From contig NW_025062476.1 in NCBI RefSeq assembly GCF_000002995.4, positions 434,001-498,000 of the forward strand: a stretch of DNA of 64,000 nt, written 5' to 3'. The position numbers and the translations under genes are program-made. This stretch comes from Brugia malayi. Its lineage: Eukaryota; Nematoda; Chromadorea; Rhabditida; Onchocercidae. Within the stretch, counting starts at the first letter, position 1; each line of letters opens with the position of its first letter. Below, piece after piece: positions 11,377 through 25,428 of the stretch. The notes below the pieces were generated by a model, which was not told where the DNA came from, made no database searches, and was given only the letters and a program-made list of their open reading frames with translations.

Positions 11377-13414
11377 TTCCTCTTCCTGTAGATTACAAAA
11401 TAACTTATTCTTGTATTTGACTTACATTCTCCGACTTCCATGACATAGAGTGTCAGCCTCAGTATCGGCTTTTTTCCTTTTTTAATATTGGGCCAGTTGT
11501 ATATTCAGTCTTCACGTTTGTTTTTTTCGTTTTCCCATATGCGTCTTTCATATAAAATATACACAAAAATGTCTTTAAAAAATACCTCACTTATACTGCT
11601 ATACGTACGTCAACTTATTGATTATTCTTCTGTGCGCTTTTATAAATCAGAAAAGACGGACAAGTACGCACTCAAAATTCTGTTTTTTCTATTTCTTCAA
11701 TTTGTGACGGCCATCAGTTTTTTTTCTTTTTTTTTTTTTCATATCAAAATATGCCACAAAATAGGATGTCATTACAGAGTGATCGGAGGTTTAAGTGGCG
11801 GAACATTTTGTGTTGCTGATGGGAAATAGTAATATTGACATATCATTTCAACTTGTAGATGTCCGAAAAAAACATGATTTCATGATAATAATCGTTCATC
11901 ATCATCATGGGAGACTGCAGTTACTATCGCTTGCTCGTATCTTACAATTTATTTGTTTTATTAAATGTAAATCTCCATAAATGGTATACCTGAATCATCT
12001 CTTAGGAATATAGTAGTGCATACCTGAATTTAACTAAAATAACTGATCAGATAGTATTGTGTTCTTAACTGTTATTTGATGAAACTGATACCATCAGTAT
12101 TATATATAAATTATGTTGGAGCTTGAGATTTTTGGTTACTTTTCTTTCAAAGGTCCTCACACTAAGTTTTACTTTTGGAGATTGTAGAGCTTTTTAAACC
12201 ATTTTTAGCTTTTCTGAACGTCATTATGAATGTTGAAATATTAACAATTTTATACCTATCATTTATGCTACTAAGGTTTGGATACGTCGGAAAGGATCAC
12301 TTCGATTAATCAGTTTATAAAAATGTTCTCTGTCATGTAGAGACATCATTTTTTTTTCCATTTACTTTCTGTTATCACATATTTCCATGTATTTCACAAA
12401 AACTGTTGATATTTTGACCAACATTCTTCATATAGCACTATTCCAATTCTACTAACATTTGAAACAGAGATGCTAGTAATATCAATGACGTGTCTTTTTT
12501 GTAAGTGAAATTTTAAAATGTTATGGTCTTGAAATTTTGAATTCCATTGCCATGAAAGTTAGCAGATCTTAGTCGTGGCTATTCATTGCTGATTGTCATC
12601 AAAATTTAAGTAAGATTAAGATCTTACTGGTGGAATTGGCTTTAGCAAAGCGAAACATACTTGAAACAAATTAACGATTGGAATTATCAGATATTTCTCA
12701 TATGTTATGGCACTTTTTAGATTTGTATGACATAATTATTACATATGAATGAGGTTTAGTGCTGTGATGGGTTACATCATACTGTTGCTAACAGTTGATT
12801 AGCTTCAGAACGTATTAATTAAGTTAATCAATAATCGCATTTTGTTTGACAGCTATCGATTTTTTCAACTTCCTTTTTGCTTAGTAAGTAATGTATTAAT
12901 GGGTCCTCTTTTTTTTTTTATAATATTGTATGAATTTCATCAGTATTATAGATTTTTTTTTCTATAATTGAGCATACGAAGAAACTTTCACTGCCGATAC
13001 TTGTCAGTTTTTTTTAGTAGAGATATTTGAGTACAACTGAATCGATTGTAAGAAAGAATATGATTAGGACCAAGAAAACCATGGGAGGACTTGTATTCCA
13101 TGTATTTTTCATGCTTATATGGTTTCTGGTCGTGAATAATCGTCACGAGAACTCTGTTTATTTCTTGTAAAATAGAGATGGGAAATTTTTCATTCATCGA
13201 ATGACTTCTTGCGGAATATTTTTCTTATGAGATGTGTCATTAGTAATTCAATTGGATTATTTATTTGTTTCTTGGTGCATTATAGTTAAGTTTTTGGTAT
13301 CTTTATTTTGTGTATACGAACTTTTGATCGCTGTATTTATGCTTATATTTTCGCATACGAAATTATTCGTATTTTTTTACTTGCCAACAGTGAATCATTC
13401 TTTGCAATTTCAGG
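11377..13414. other. Intergenic region upstream of GLG1
   Basis: AT-rich, with several ORFs of 60-113 codons on both strands that show no motifs and no phase-matched splice partners. It should contain the 3' UTR of the upstream small gene and the GLG1 promoter. Confidence 0.5.
13411..13414 (+). promoter_or_regulatory. Probable trans-splice acceptor for GLG1
   Basis: A pyrimidine-rich TTTGCAATTTCAG ends one base before the GLG1 ATG at 13415. Such a site directly before a start codon, with no upstream coding exon, is typical of nematode spliced-leader addition. Confidence 0.55.
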
Positions 13415-16400
13415 ATGAATTTATTGATCCAATTTTTTAGTGTCATTCTATTGTATATCCAAAGAAATCCGTATGTCAATGCACAGGTTGGTTGCAAAAC
13501 AAAGAGCTCTTGGTGTAAAATAGATTATATTTCTAAAAAGTACACTTTTATAGTATTTTACACCGCTACGGTAAAGTAACAAAGGACTTGATTAGAATAA
13601 CTGCATAAAACAAAGGGTTGTGTTTTTGCGCCATATGAAGCTTTCATTTCTGAGAAGTGAAGACTTCATATGGTTATTGACTTACAAGGCAAAAATTTGG
13701 TTCATTGTCATTCGTAGGTTATTTTGCAAATGTTATTTAAATTTTCTTTACAGATTTTTTTGTTGGATGATTTTGAAAGGCAGCTGAAAATTTCTTTGTT
13801 TCCAGTAGCATTTTTCCAGCGTACAATATTTACTTTTATCTGTTTCAGATACAAAAAAATCCAGTTGATGCGCAAGCTGTTCAGCAAGGTATATCATTTT
13901 TATACAAGTTAGAAACATACAACATTTTAATTAAATTTTTCAATTAAAATTTTTCTTATTTTTAGTGCTTGCCCCTCAACACATGCAACCACAAGCGCCA
14001 GTACAGCTGCAAACTGCTGCCCAGGCACCGCAACAAAAGTTGTATGTTCATGTCTTAACTTCTTTCAGTTTCTCTTTTCAGCTGTTGTTTTGTGGGAATT
14101 TGTATTTCTTCCAAAAATTGTATTACTTAAAGTCGAGTATTTAAAGCTGAAGTTTCTTGCCATGTGTGATGCATCTCTAATATTTTCTCTAATAAATCCA
14201 TTTCTGTCTTATTAACGCGAAAGATTTTATAATTAGTGAAAATCAATTCTATCTCATCATGTCACATCTTATCATTTAGAAAAAAGAAAAAAATCATTTT
14301 CAAATACAGTCTAGTGTTTGTAAAATAGATTTATGAAATTTCATCAGTTTTGATTTCATAGAGCAGTGAATCCACCTAGTGGTCAGCAGCAAGAGCTCGA
14401 TACGTATAGGAAGCATCTAATAGATTACGAAGAATGTAAAGAAGATGTACATAAACACTGCTTACGCCCTGGAGTGGAACTCAAAAGTGATATGGCAGTA
14501 TTGGAATGTCTTCAAGACGTTAAATTAAGCGAAACGGAACTTCTTACTGCTCCGTGTGAACATTTGATTTGGGATTTCAAAGTAAGTTTGATTTTCAAAT
14601 TTCAAAAGTAAGCTTTAGTATTTTTATCGATTGCTGCAACACTAACATATGTTGTTACTGTATTATCATAAAATTGACAAATCAAGTTGGAAACTTCAGG
14701 TTAATTTGACTCAAGATGATCAATTTCGCCAAGCGTCTAAACTTTTCTGCAAGGACGAAATGATAGCTAATCCAAATTTAGCTCAGTGTGCAGAAATAAT
14801 AAAACCTGGTTATGCACTCTCATGTTTCATCGATTTCATACTAAATTTGCCGAGAGAATCGAGGTGTTTTCAGTTTTTGGGTAAGTTTGATCTTTTTCTA
14901 CTTGGCCTGTAGGAATTTTTTATCATAATTATCGAACTGTTAAATCATTTGTATTTTTAAATACGTTAGCATTTGGATCTTTTTTATTACTATATCTTTT
15001 TGAACACAAAGGTTTTTAACCCTTGTACATGGCAATGTCCTTAATTTTTTGCATTGGAAATAAGGTTCAATAATTTCTGCTTATTATTTTTTCAGATCGT
15101 TCTGCTAGACTTGCATTCTCTGACTTTCGTGTTGTTGGTCCGTTTGTTGCAGTGTGTAAAAATACAATTCAAAGACTTCAATGTGGAACATTGACTCCAC
15201 CATCTGCCCATGCTAAAGCTCGAATACCACATTCCCAAGGTGTGATTTTTCTTTAATAATTTTTTTCTAATTTTATTGAGAAATAATTTATATTCTAATA
15301 AATTTTGTTAGATGATCTCTGCTCTTCATTATTTATAAGATAATAAATTCATAATTTTCAGGACATACATTAGAATGTTTGATAAGTAAAATCTATCAAA
15401 CACAACAAAAAGATCCCAATGCAGCGCCAGTAGTTGATGAAGCATGTCAACATGAAATCATGCGAATAGCTGAATTACAAACCGAAGATTTCCATCTCGA
15501 CAGACCACTTTATTTTGCATGTCGAGAAGATCGAGAGGTAACGTGAACTGTCAACTGTTTTTTACATTTTTTCATTCATTTCACTTAAACTTATAAGTTA
15601 ATGTATTGCTCAAGACCACTGTGTAAAACATTTTTTTTTTCAGAAATTTTGCAAAACTGTCCAATCAGGACAGGGAAAAGTACTCGAATGTTTGCTTACT
15701 CATCGAACAGATCCAATGATGGAGCCGGAAGTGTGTTTCTTTGATTTTTTTTTTTAAAGATGAAACAAAAACATTGATATTAATTAGTAATTAGTAAATA
15801 ATCACAGATTCAGCGCTTTTTTTAATTTATATTAATAATATGTATAAAAAATTGAGGATGTCGTTGATTTTATCACTCCGTCAAATACTTTATAGTTTAG
15901 CAACTTTTTTCCTCTATGATATAAATCGCTTTGAATGAGTTAGCATACGAATTATGTCGTTAAAATATTTCATTACAGTGCTCAAAGCTTTTGGCAGAAC
16001 GAGCTAACATGATGGGACAAAACTATCGATTATCGCATCCATTGCTTAGTGGTTGTGCAGTAGAATTGAAAGAGTTCAGTTGTTCACCATCGGCATTATT
16101 TTCTGGCTCTCCAAATTTTCATCTGAGCTGGGTGCTTTTGTGTCTGGAAAATGCGGCACATGCAAATCCGAATAAAGTATCCAACAAATGTCAACATGAA
16201 ATGGTTTCACATCGTAAAATGATGATGAGCGAATTTCGGTTGAGTCCAGAAGTTGTTCTAACCTGTGGCAGAGTAAGTTGTAAAGTTTTTCTCCTTTTAC
16301 TTCTTTTAAGACATTTTTAAATTATTTCAAAACTTGATTAATTTGCAAAAAACATCTCTCAATAGATGCAGTCTTTGAGAACTTTAACACTGTATAATTT

Positions 16401-19400
16401 GTCCACTTGTACAGGAAATCGATATGTTCTGCAGTCCAAAAGGTGATATTGAGGCGGAAGGTCGAACTCTTCATTGTTTATTAAGTCACGCACAAGAGCG
16501 TAACGAAAATCGGAGGCTTGGTCCGCAGTGCATGCAAGCCCTTCAAACTGTCATGAAGGTTATTATTGACACAATAACCGAAATAATTTTTTAGATCACT
16601 GATTCTAATTTATTCATTGAGCAAAGATTTTCTATCTTAATCCAAGTTGTTTATTAACAGATCGCCGACGTTGGTTCTAATTACAAAGTGGATGAAGTTT
16701 TGTATGCTAGCTGCAAAAGCTTAATTGATGGTATGCATATCAATATTGTAGTAAAAAATTTTGTCAAAATTTTGATTTTCAAAATTGTTGTGAAAATTTC
16801 GCAATAATTTTAACATTGCAATTGTCTCTGTCTACTGAAAATTGGCAAAGAATGGCAGTAACATTTGCAATTTTTTTTTTCATTTATTGTGAAATTTTGA
16901 TTAAAACAATGTTGAGTAAGTTTATATAAGATTTTGTTAAGTAGATATAGTACTTGTTTTGGTATAGCTGTCATATCGTTCCATTTGTGCGTGATCTAAT
17001 GGTTATACTAGGTCCATGTGCAATGGATGCTCAATCCGAAGCAAACACTTTGGGCTGTTTGATGAAACATATGGATGTTGACATGCCGAAAGAATGTGAA
17101 CAACGGCTCTTGGAAGTGCAATACTTTATTTCTCGAGACTGGACACTCGATCCGCAGCTTTATTTAGCATGCCATGAAGATGCTGTTTCCAAGTAACATT
17201 AACATTTAAATCGTAAATTCCCAGTTTTTTCAGATTATTATCAAGCAGAAAGTAACTATTACTTCAAGATTTGATCACAGGCTGATTTTTTTGAATGTTT
17301 TTCAAGGTGTTCTGCTAATGCTAACTGGCATCAACAGCCGAATCAACAAGGACCAGATCCTGGACCAGTCGTACTTGCATGTCTCTATCGTGCAGCTTAC
17401 AATGATAAGAATCCGGTAACTTTTCTGTTTCTCCTTACTTTAACATAGCTATGTACTCTTATATGAGGCTTTCAACTATTTTCCTACTGCTTTTTCTTAT
17501 TACAGCTGAAGCCTGAATGTGCTGCAAGTGTGCGTCGTGCATTGCGTACTCGTGCGGTTCGTGTAAATTTGATGCCAGATATCGAATCTTCGTGTCGGGA
17601 GGCTCTATCAGAATACTGTTCCACCGATGTAAAACCCACTCAAGTATGCATCATAAAATTTTTTTTTAATAACCCAATAATTTGAAATAGAATTGCATTA
17701 TCAAAGCATTTGTTGGAAATTGCTGGATGTCTTTACTGTCAATGACAATCTACTGGACGTTGCGTTGGTGAGATAGCTTCAGTACTAGTATCTAAGGATT
17801 AATAATGATGATGCTTATCTGTTTCTAGCTAAAATTATTTAACAGGAAAATTTCTGGATAGTTGGACAGTTTTGTTTATCCTAATGGTCATTTAATCGAC
17901 TCTAAGTCTTCAGATGACTTTACTAACTTGTAGAGTTGCAAAAAAAAAAAAAACAAAAAAAAAAAAAAAAAAAGAGAATTGCGAATTGATATCCTACTCT
18001 TTTCTTCAGGAAATGAAATGTCTTCAAGAGTATTTCCAGCAAGATAAATTCATAAAAAAGTATAGCGAATGTTCTGCCGCTGTAAGCGATTATACGAAAA
18101 TGATGGCTAAAGATACTGCTTTGAATCAAGCACTTACAAAAGCTTGCAAACCTGTCATCTCGAAATATTGCCAAGTTTCATTTTTTTTTTTTTTTTTTTT
18201 TTGAGAATAAAGGAGACTATAGACTTTTTTCTATTATTCTTCGTCAATCAATAGTAATTTGACGCAGTACATGTAATGAAACGTGATGGCACAGTTTTGA
18301 TGCGGACGTCAAGTAATAAGCTATTTGGATTATATTTTTAATGCCACAAAAAGGAGAAATAAATTCTGTTACGCACAAACCAGACCGCTCATATTTTTCT
18401 AGCGAACTCATTATATTCAAATAAGTCTCGCATATATTTCAGCAATATATTAATGAAGAGATTGATCATGGTGATGTGTTGGAATGTTTACTAGATAACA
18501 AAGGCCGACCAGAAATGACTTCCAAATGTCGTTCATATGTTAATCATTTTGAGCTTATCACTCTACGTGACTTCAAATTCGATGAACATTTTGCACAGTA
18601 CTGTTCGAATGACATTAAGAAATATTGCACAGAAGTCAATACCGACAAGTAATCCTTTTTTTTTTTATAAATTTGTTTAATTGCAGTAAAAGTTTCTAAA
18701 TCCTGTGTACGAAATAAAAATCCTAATTTTGCTCAATTTCTGATACATATTTTAAATCTGCTTTTCAAATGATTTAAAGTTTGCTTTATTCGAATTTATG
18801 TTTGCATCATGTTGAAGTCATCAATTTATGATTTTTTGGTCAACTCCATTATTTGTTTTTTGTTGATATTCCAACAAGAAACGAATTATATTCACAAATA
18901 ATATCAATTTCCGTAGAACGATGATAGTATGTAACGGTTATATATATATAATAACGAATCATTGTTTCAATATTTGCTCCATTTTCGTTCTTTAGGGCTG
19001 AAATAATTCGTTGTTTGTCGACAGTTATGTTTGAGCATAAAGTGCTGGGAATATCAGATGACCTAGAAAAAGACTGTAAAAAGTACTTGAAGGCTGCATA
19101 TCTTCATCAAGAACAGGTGAATGTGAGTGTTTTTGATTCTTGATTTTATTAGTTCTCGTGTGTCCATTGCAATTTATCTGATATGCTTTCTAGTTTCATT
19201 AATTCGAATTGCTCGTTGTTTTCGTTTTTTTTTTTTTTCTTTTGGTTTATGTTTTGTATTCAAAAAACAGACATTGAATCATACAATTATTTAGCATTTT
19301 TTTTTCCAATTTTGTTTACTCTTTAGCTTATAGTTTTTTTTTTTTTTATATAAAAGTTAAAAATGGTTAAAAAGCAAAATCTAGATTAGATTTTGAATCG

Positions 19401-22400
19401 ATCAGTAGATCAGCATGGTGCCTTTAACAATGCTAAAGACTATAGGGAGATTTACGTTGTTTTTTGGTTTTTACATTTAATCTCATACGATTCATCTTTT
19501 TTTCGATGAATCTTGTTTGATCGCAACTCACTTTTCAGATTTTAGTATAACTGATAGCATGTTTCACACTTGTAAGTTCAGAGAACAATTCAATGCACTC
19601 GCGCTTCTTTAAATAATCACTGATAGCTCTCTTTATTCGATGTCCTTTTTTGATTTTGCTTTTGTCATTGAGATGCATGGCAAGCGAACATTTGCATACT
19701 TAAGAGTGACAGGAATTATCGATGTAGTTATAGTTCGATGATAAGTCGCATATGATGGATGCTGACCCTACGCTGATGAAGAAATGTAGTCAGGAACTGG
19801 ATCGGTTAGGATGTCGACAAGAAAAATATTTTGAAGATGTAGTTGAATGTCTACGTTTAAAATATGATGAGCTAGGTAAGGCTTTCCAATGATGCTTACT
19901 GTAAGTGAAGCTGTTTGAACTTCTGTATGATGAAAAAAATATAATTCGAGGTTTTCATATACTTTCAACTTATTTTTTCTTAAGGCATGAGATGTTTTTC
20001 TCAAAAATTTTTAGTAATGGTAGTTTCTAAAAAGAGCATAATTAAGAAATGGGATTCTCAACCCCTGGTCATCGTTAACAAAAGATTTGAAAAGTTCAGA
20101 AAATTACGTATATGTTTTTGGATAGTATGTAAGTAGTCGTAAAGGGTTGAATATATTGATAGAATGTATAAATTTTTTTCTCATCATCTATAATTGTGCA
20201 TTATTTTTGTTTATTGTTTTTTTTGAAAAAAAAATAATGACATTGTTTATCAATTTTATAGGTCTAGAATGTAAAGCAGTTGTTTTTACACGGGAGAAAA
20301 TCGAAGCAGTAGATAATCAATTTGATGATGAACTCCAGGTAAAATTTGTGTGTCATTTGGGATTGACAACTGGGAAATATTTTTTTTCACAGTTTCATTT
20401 TTGACAGGACTATTAATTTAATTTCAAATTAGAAAGTCTTTTCAGCGTCATTGTCGTGCTGACATAGACAAATATTGTCATGCAGAAGAAGGTGAAAGAG
20501 TGTTGGAATGTTTGAAAAATATGAAAATTCTGCGTTCTCTATCATCAAAATGCCAAAAAGTAAGTGGTTTATAGTGCGATTTCAAAACTTTTAACGAATG
20601 TTAGTTTTTTTTTTTTTTTTTTTCAGATTGTTTGGGAAAGAATGCGGGAGCAAGCTAAGGATGTGCGCTTGAATATTGGTCTTATGGAAGCTTGCAGAGA
20701 AGAGGCCGAGCGATAGTAAGCTTTTTTACTGCCTAATTTTTTTTGATCACAAATTTTTACCTCATTATTACTTATTCGGCTGTTCGTGAATTCGCTGACT
20801 GTTTTAGAATTTTTATGATTTCTGATACATAATTCATAGAAAAATCTTTCAGTTGTCCTGATGATTACAAGAAAATAAACGATCCGCAGTATGCAAAGAA
20901 AACACTGGAGGGCGTTTTCATTATGTGTTTGCGTTCGCAGTACGCTAATCCTCAGAAATCAATACATTTGAATGCTAAATGCAAAGATGAGGTCGATTTT
21001 TCTTCAATGAAGAAATCTAACTATATCAAAAAATTTGTTTTAATCTTTTTGCATCCTCTAAACAACTTATCTTTTCTGCCATTACTATTTTTTTTTTCAA
21101 ATTCTATTCCCCCTCGTTTGCAGTTGCACTGAGGTTGATTCTTCAATTTAGCTATTTCAATTATGGCTGAAAATTTTATTCTTTATAATGGATACTAGCG
21201 TGCAGAAATAGGTAAATAGATGACTTGCAGAATTTCAGTTTCCTTCGAAGATTTGGATTTTTAAATATTAACTAGAAAGTTTTACGCTTTAATTAGGTTC
21301 ACAATTGATGTAAACTTTAAATTTTTAAATGATTTCAATCATAAACCGTGTTTCAGATAGCGAGCATTATTTTGGAAAGCGAATTTGATGTTCGTTTAGA
21401 TTCACAGCTGTACAAAGCTTGTAAAAATACTATTTCAAAGCATTGCTCTAGTGATGTCATAAAGCGTGGTGGAACTTTCGATTCAGTTTTAGAATGTCTC
21501 AAAGCTGATTTTAGGCTTGGTACCATTAGAGATGCCGATTGCACAAGACAGGTTTTACGCTTTGATTAAGTATAAACTGTATTTGTCACCAAGTCAGTTC
21601 AATAGAGTTTCTTATACAAACTAAGTTCTCTTTAAAGTTTCTTTTTCTGAAAAATTTAATCCGTCGAATTTAATCCAGTGGAAGTTGCAGATTGGTAGAC
21701 GCTTGCAAGAATCATTAGTTGATATTCATCTTGATCCGGTACTGCATGAAGCTTGCGCTAACGACATTCAAAGACTATGCTACAATGTGCCGCCCGGTCA
21801 AAGTCGATGTAAGCTTTAAATTATTAAATGATTTCGATCAAGGATTTATGAGTAAAGTGATGATTGTGCGAATTCCTTTTTGCATTTTTTTGCCCCACTT
21901 TAATACATTGCTGCAATTATTATCTAAATAATGTTTTATATATTTACAGTGATTGTGTGTTTATTGGATTCTTTGAAGAGTGAAGGCACAAAACTTTCAC
22001 CAGTTTGCAGAGACAGACTTACGGAACGAAATAATTTGTGGAATAAAGCTTACAGGGTTTGTTTATTGAAATTCAAAGGTTTATAAAAATTTCTTGTACA
22101 GTGAAAAGTTTTTTAATTTTCAATTAATATGACTTTTTTTCATCTCAATACAAGTAATTGTTTGTTGATGTAGTGAGAAGCCAAGCTTCTTCTTTCTTTT
22201 GTTGGTTGATTTTGAGCTGAAAATGTGGTTTCCATTGTAGGAACAGCAGATAGCATTGCCGGAATCATTTGCCGAAATGGTAGACGTTGTAGTAAGCCAC
22301 CCACAACGAAATTCATTACTTACTTGGTTTGGCATTTTTATCTTAATACTGTTCCTCTTTGGATGTTGCTGTGGACGAGCAACGAAACGTATAAAACGTG

Positions 22401-22417
22401 AAATGAAAAATCGTTGA
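13415..22417 (+). CDS. GLG1: Golgi apparatus protein 1 (GLG1/ESL-1/CFR) orthologue
   Basis: Type I Golgi membrane glycoprotein with about 1,196 residues (human GLG1 is about the same length). A signal peptide (MNLLIQFFSVILLYIQRNPY) is followed by a Gln/Ala/Pro-rich linker (about 25-75) and a long array of GLG1 cysteine-rich repeats (about 80-1130). Repeat signatures of the form C...D...C......G..LECL recur in exon after exon, for example CKEDVHKHCLRPG and VLECL. The last exon gives one membrane span (LLTWFGIFILILFLFGCCCG) and a short basic tail ATKRIKREMKNR that matches the GLG1 tail. Vertebrate GLG1 binds FGFs, E-selectin and pro-TGF-beta in the Golgi. Exons: 13415-13486, 13849-13888, 13966-14038, 14362-14581, 14700-14880, 15096-15239, 15362-15537, 15644-15730, 15979-16272, 16415-16558, 16661-16730, 17012-17192, 17307-17415, 17506-17643, 18010-18174, 18443-18648, 18996-19116, 19734-19875, 20262-20338, 20446-20559, 20627-20715, 20853-20991, 21357-21551, 21679-21808, 21950-22056, 22241-22417. 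All phases agree. Confidence 0.95.
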
Positions 22418-25400
22418 AACTGTGGATTGCTGGGAATGAATTTTACTTATGAAATATATCCTCCTTATTTAGAAAGTGTGTCATTATTTGTTATGTGGGA
22501 CACGGGTGCTGTGCGAAGGTCATTTTATCATGTATTGCTCTCTTTTTCCTCAAATAGATTTGAAAGTAATAAAATTTAGATTAAGGAGAATGGTCACTGG
22601 ATTGTAGCATAAGTATTATTGTCGCTTTCCTGGAAATTTATCCCTAAATTTTTTCTGTAAATTATATTTCCATTGGTGATTTATAATGATCGTAAGTGAT
22701 GTTGGGTTAATGAAAGTTCTATTGTCTGTATAACGCATCTACTGTGATGATAGGTAAACTGTTTTTTCTTTTTCTTCTTTTTTAAAAAAAGTATTATTTT
22801 ATAGAATTTAAAAAATATATAGAAATGGAGATCTTGGATAGATCTCTTTGTCTTTGTGGTGACTCACTGCAATCCGCAAGTTCAGTTATGAAAGTCGCAT
22901 AATGTGTCACGAATGCTGCACTCTTTTAATCCTTTCATGTCTATCAGGAATGTGTGTTTTATTGTATATACATTTCCTCTATTCATTATTACGGAAAAAC
23001 GAATACAAAAATCCGTGTTCTTAAGAAATTACTGAAGTCCCACAGCAGAAATGTCAAAATCTGTTATAAATGTAATCTTTCTTTTTTTCCAAGACCTCTC
23101 AGTTGAAGAGTTGTTTGATAAAAGAAATTGACTACGACCCTGATGCAGCATGATTTCTTTAACTGGAAATCTGTTGCAGGAACCAACTTCTTGGCTATAT
23201 GGGTTTTGTAATTAGTTTAACCACATGGTAACCACATAGTCGTGATATTTATTGATTTTGTGTGAGAATAGTTCAGTTTGTAGTATTTTATGGAAATTGT
23301 ATAAGTAGTGAATTGTTTGAAGAAAGCTGAGGACTATCTTTTGATTTCTTGCATTGTTTTCGCTCGAAATATAGTGTTCTGTAAGTGAGTTGTTACCATT
23401 TTGTTATTGTTTTCCAAGTGTTCATTTCCAGACATTGTTATGTCAATTCTCTTGTCTCAATATTTTTCATTGTTGATTAACTACTGTCTTCAATTAATTT
23501 TTCACTTTTATGGTTAGCATGTCGTGGGTCATATGCAGCTTTTGGTACCATCTATTTTATAAGTTAAAATATATTTGACGCCATTCTGGTCATTTTGAAA
23601 TCCCAAAGTGAAGTAACAAGACATAGCTAAAGTTTGCAACTGTTTTTGTTTGGCTTTTCGAAGGACTCTTCGATTCGCTGCTCATAGTTAATAATTTATT
23701 TTGTTTTCTTCTACATTTGCACTTAGTTTAGAATGCGTTTGGAATATCAAAATACGTGAAGACAATCTTCCAGGTTTTCCGTCATAGGTAGTATCTGCTG
23801 CTAATCCCCCTACACTTCGAATTATACTGAATCCTTTGGAATTCATTTTTCAATAAAAGTTCTTCACAGTTGTGAGGACTTCCTATATGTTCGCATGTTT
23901 TAACTACTCGAAGTTATGACCAAATTTCCAAGACATCATAGTTGCTTTGAGTGAAGAAGAGAACTATACCAATAAATGTCTTAAAAAAATACCAAGTTCT
24001 TTCTCCATGATGAAATAGCATTTTTTTTTTAAATTTGAAAAAGCAAAGCGATGATATTAACATGATGGAAAGATAGATGATCTAATTAACAAATTGTAGA
24101 GCATTGGCAAAGCATATAACTACGATGAAATACTAATCCGTCATTTGACATCTCATGACTATCAGTGAATTCACTAAAAACATTGCATGTTCATTGTCAA
24201 TCTTTTCTCTCTAAGTCTCAATGTCTTCTATTGTTATCACTGGTTGCTATCTTTTCACTTTCTATTGTAATTCTCTTTTCTCCATTTATTGTCAATAAAC
24301 TTTTTCATTAATGTAACATATTTATTCCTTCATGGATCATTTCAAACTGTACACAGACTCTCTACAATAGATAAATAATTTAAATTCATGCTTTGGAATT
24401 ATTTTGACGTGCTAAAGATTTAAATATAAATTAGAATGTATATAAATCTTCATACATCTATATAAAATACTAAACTACTAAAGGAAAGACTGGAAATTAG
24501 AATTCATAAAAATGAACATCGAAGATGAAATTATCTGTTGTGCTTTTATAACCAGTTCATACTTGAGGAGAAAAGCGCCAATCATACATATGAATAAAAA
24601 CAAATGGCGAGATATAGAGAGGCGAGCAAATCATCCTCATTAAATTTGATTTTAGTGAAATGATATATCTTCTGATCTATAATAACTTTAATGAAGAATA
24701 ACCACTACAAAACTACATCATGAATTTAATTTAAAATCTATACATTTCTCGCCTTAGTATACTAATTGTTGCTACTTATTATTTTATGTACATCTATTGT
24801 CTATTATGCATTTGCAAGTTAAATCCAATAATACGTACAGACTTTTTTCTCTTTTCATTGCACTTCTAAATACAGATGATATCAGCAATTTGTCATTCAA
24901 TAGGGTAAAAAAAAAAAAAAAAACAAAATCGATAAATAAATGAATGCTAGCATTGTTATAATTCTATGAACAGTAATGTTTGCAGTATTTCATATATACT
25001 TATAAAACATAATATTTTCAAAAATGAAATATCAGTTTCGTTTGTCAAAAACTGCAAAATATTACTACCATATAAATGCTTATAATACTCGCTTTAGTAA
25101 ATTAATTGTTCGTGAAATGAGTGATCAACTCATTTTACAAAAATCAATATGAAAAGATAATACAATTAGCTTTTCTTTTTCGAAGTCATACATGGAATCT
25201 TACATAATTTAAACATTCTCTTATACAAAATAAAGTTTAAAAAATGAAATACCTATTTCTGCCAAATCATGCACTTGATTTATTAATAACCTCTATACAT
25301 ATAAGAAAAAAAAAAATTACAAAGAAGCTGAGTATTACAACAAATATGTGTATCTGTAATCAATCCATAAGTAAAGCATAGTTATGAGAACACAAAGGAT

Positions 25401-25428
25401 AACAATACAAGCAACTCTGTAACATTTA
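22418..25428. other. 3' UTR and convergent intergenic region after GLG1
   Basis: This separates two convergent genes. Candidate poly(A) signals AATAAA occur at 22568-22573 and again near 23852 and 24293 on the + strand. No coding exon is seen. Poly-A runs and A/T-rich filler dominate 24400-25400. Confidence 0.5.

Noticed and set aside
11488..11829. 113-codon + strand ORF
   Set aside because: Includes poly-T-encoded Phe runs and no recognisable domain, start context or splice partner.
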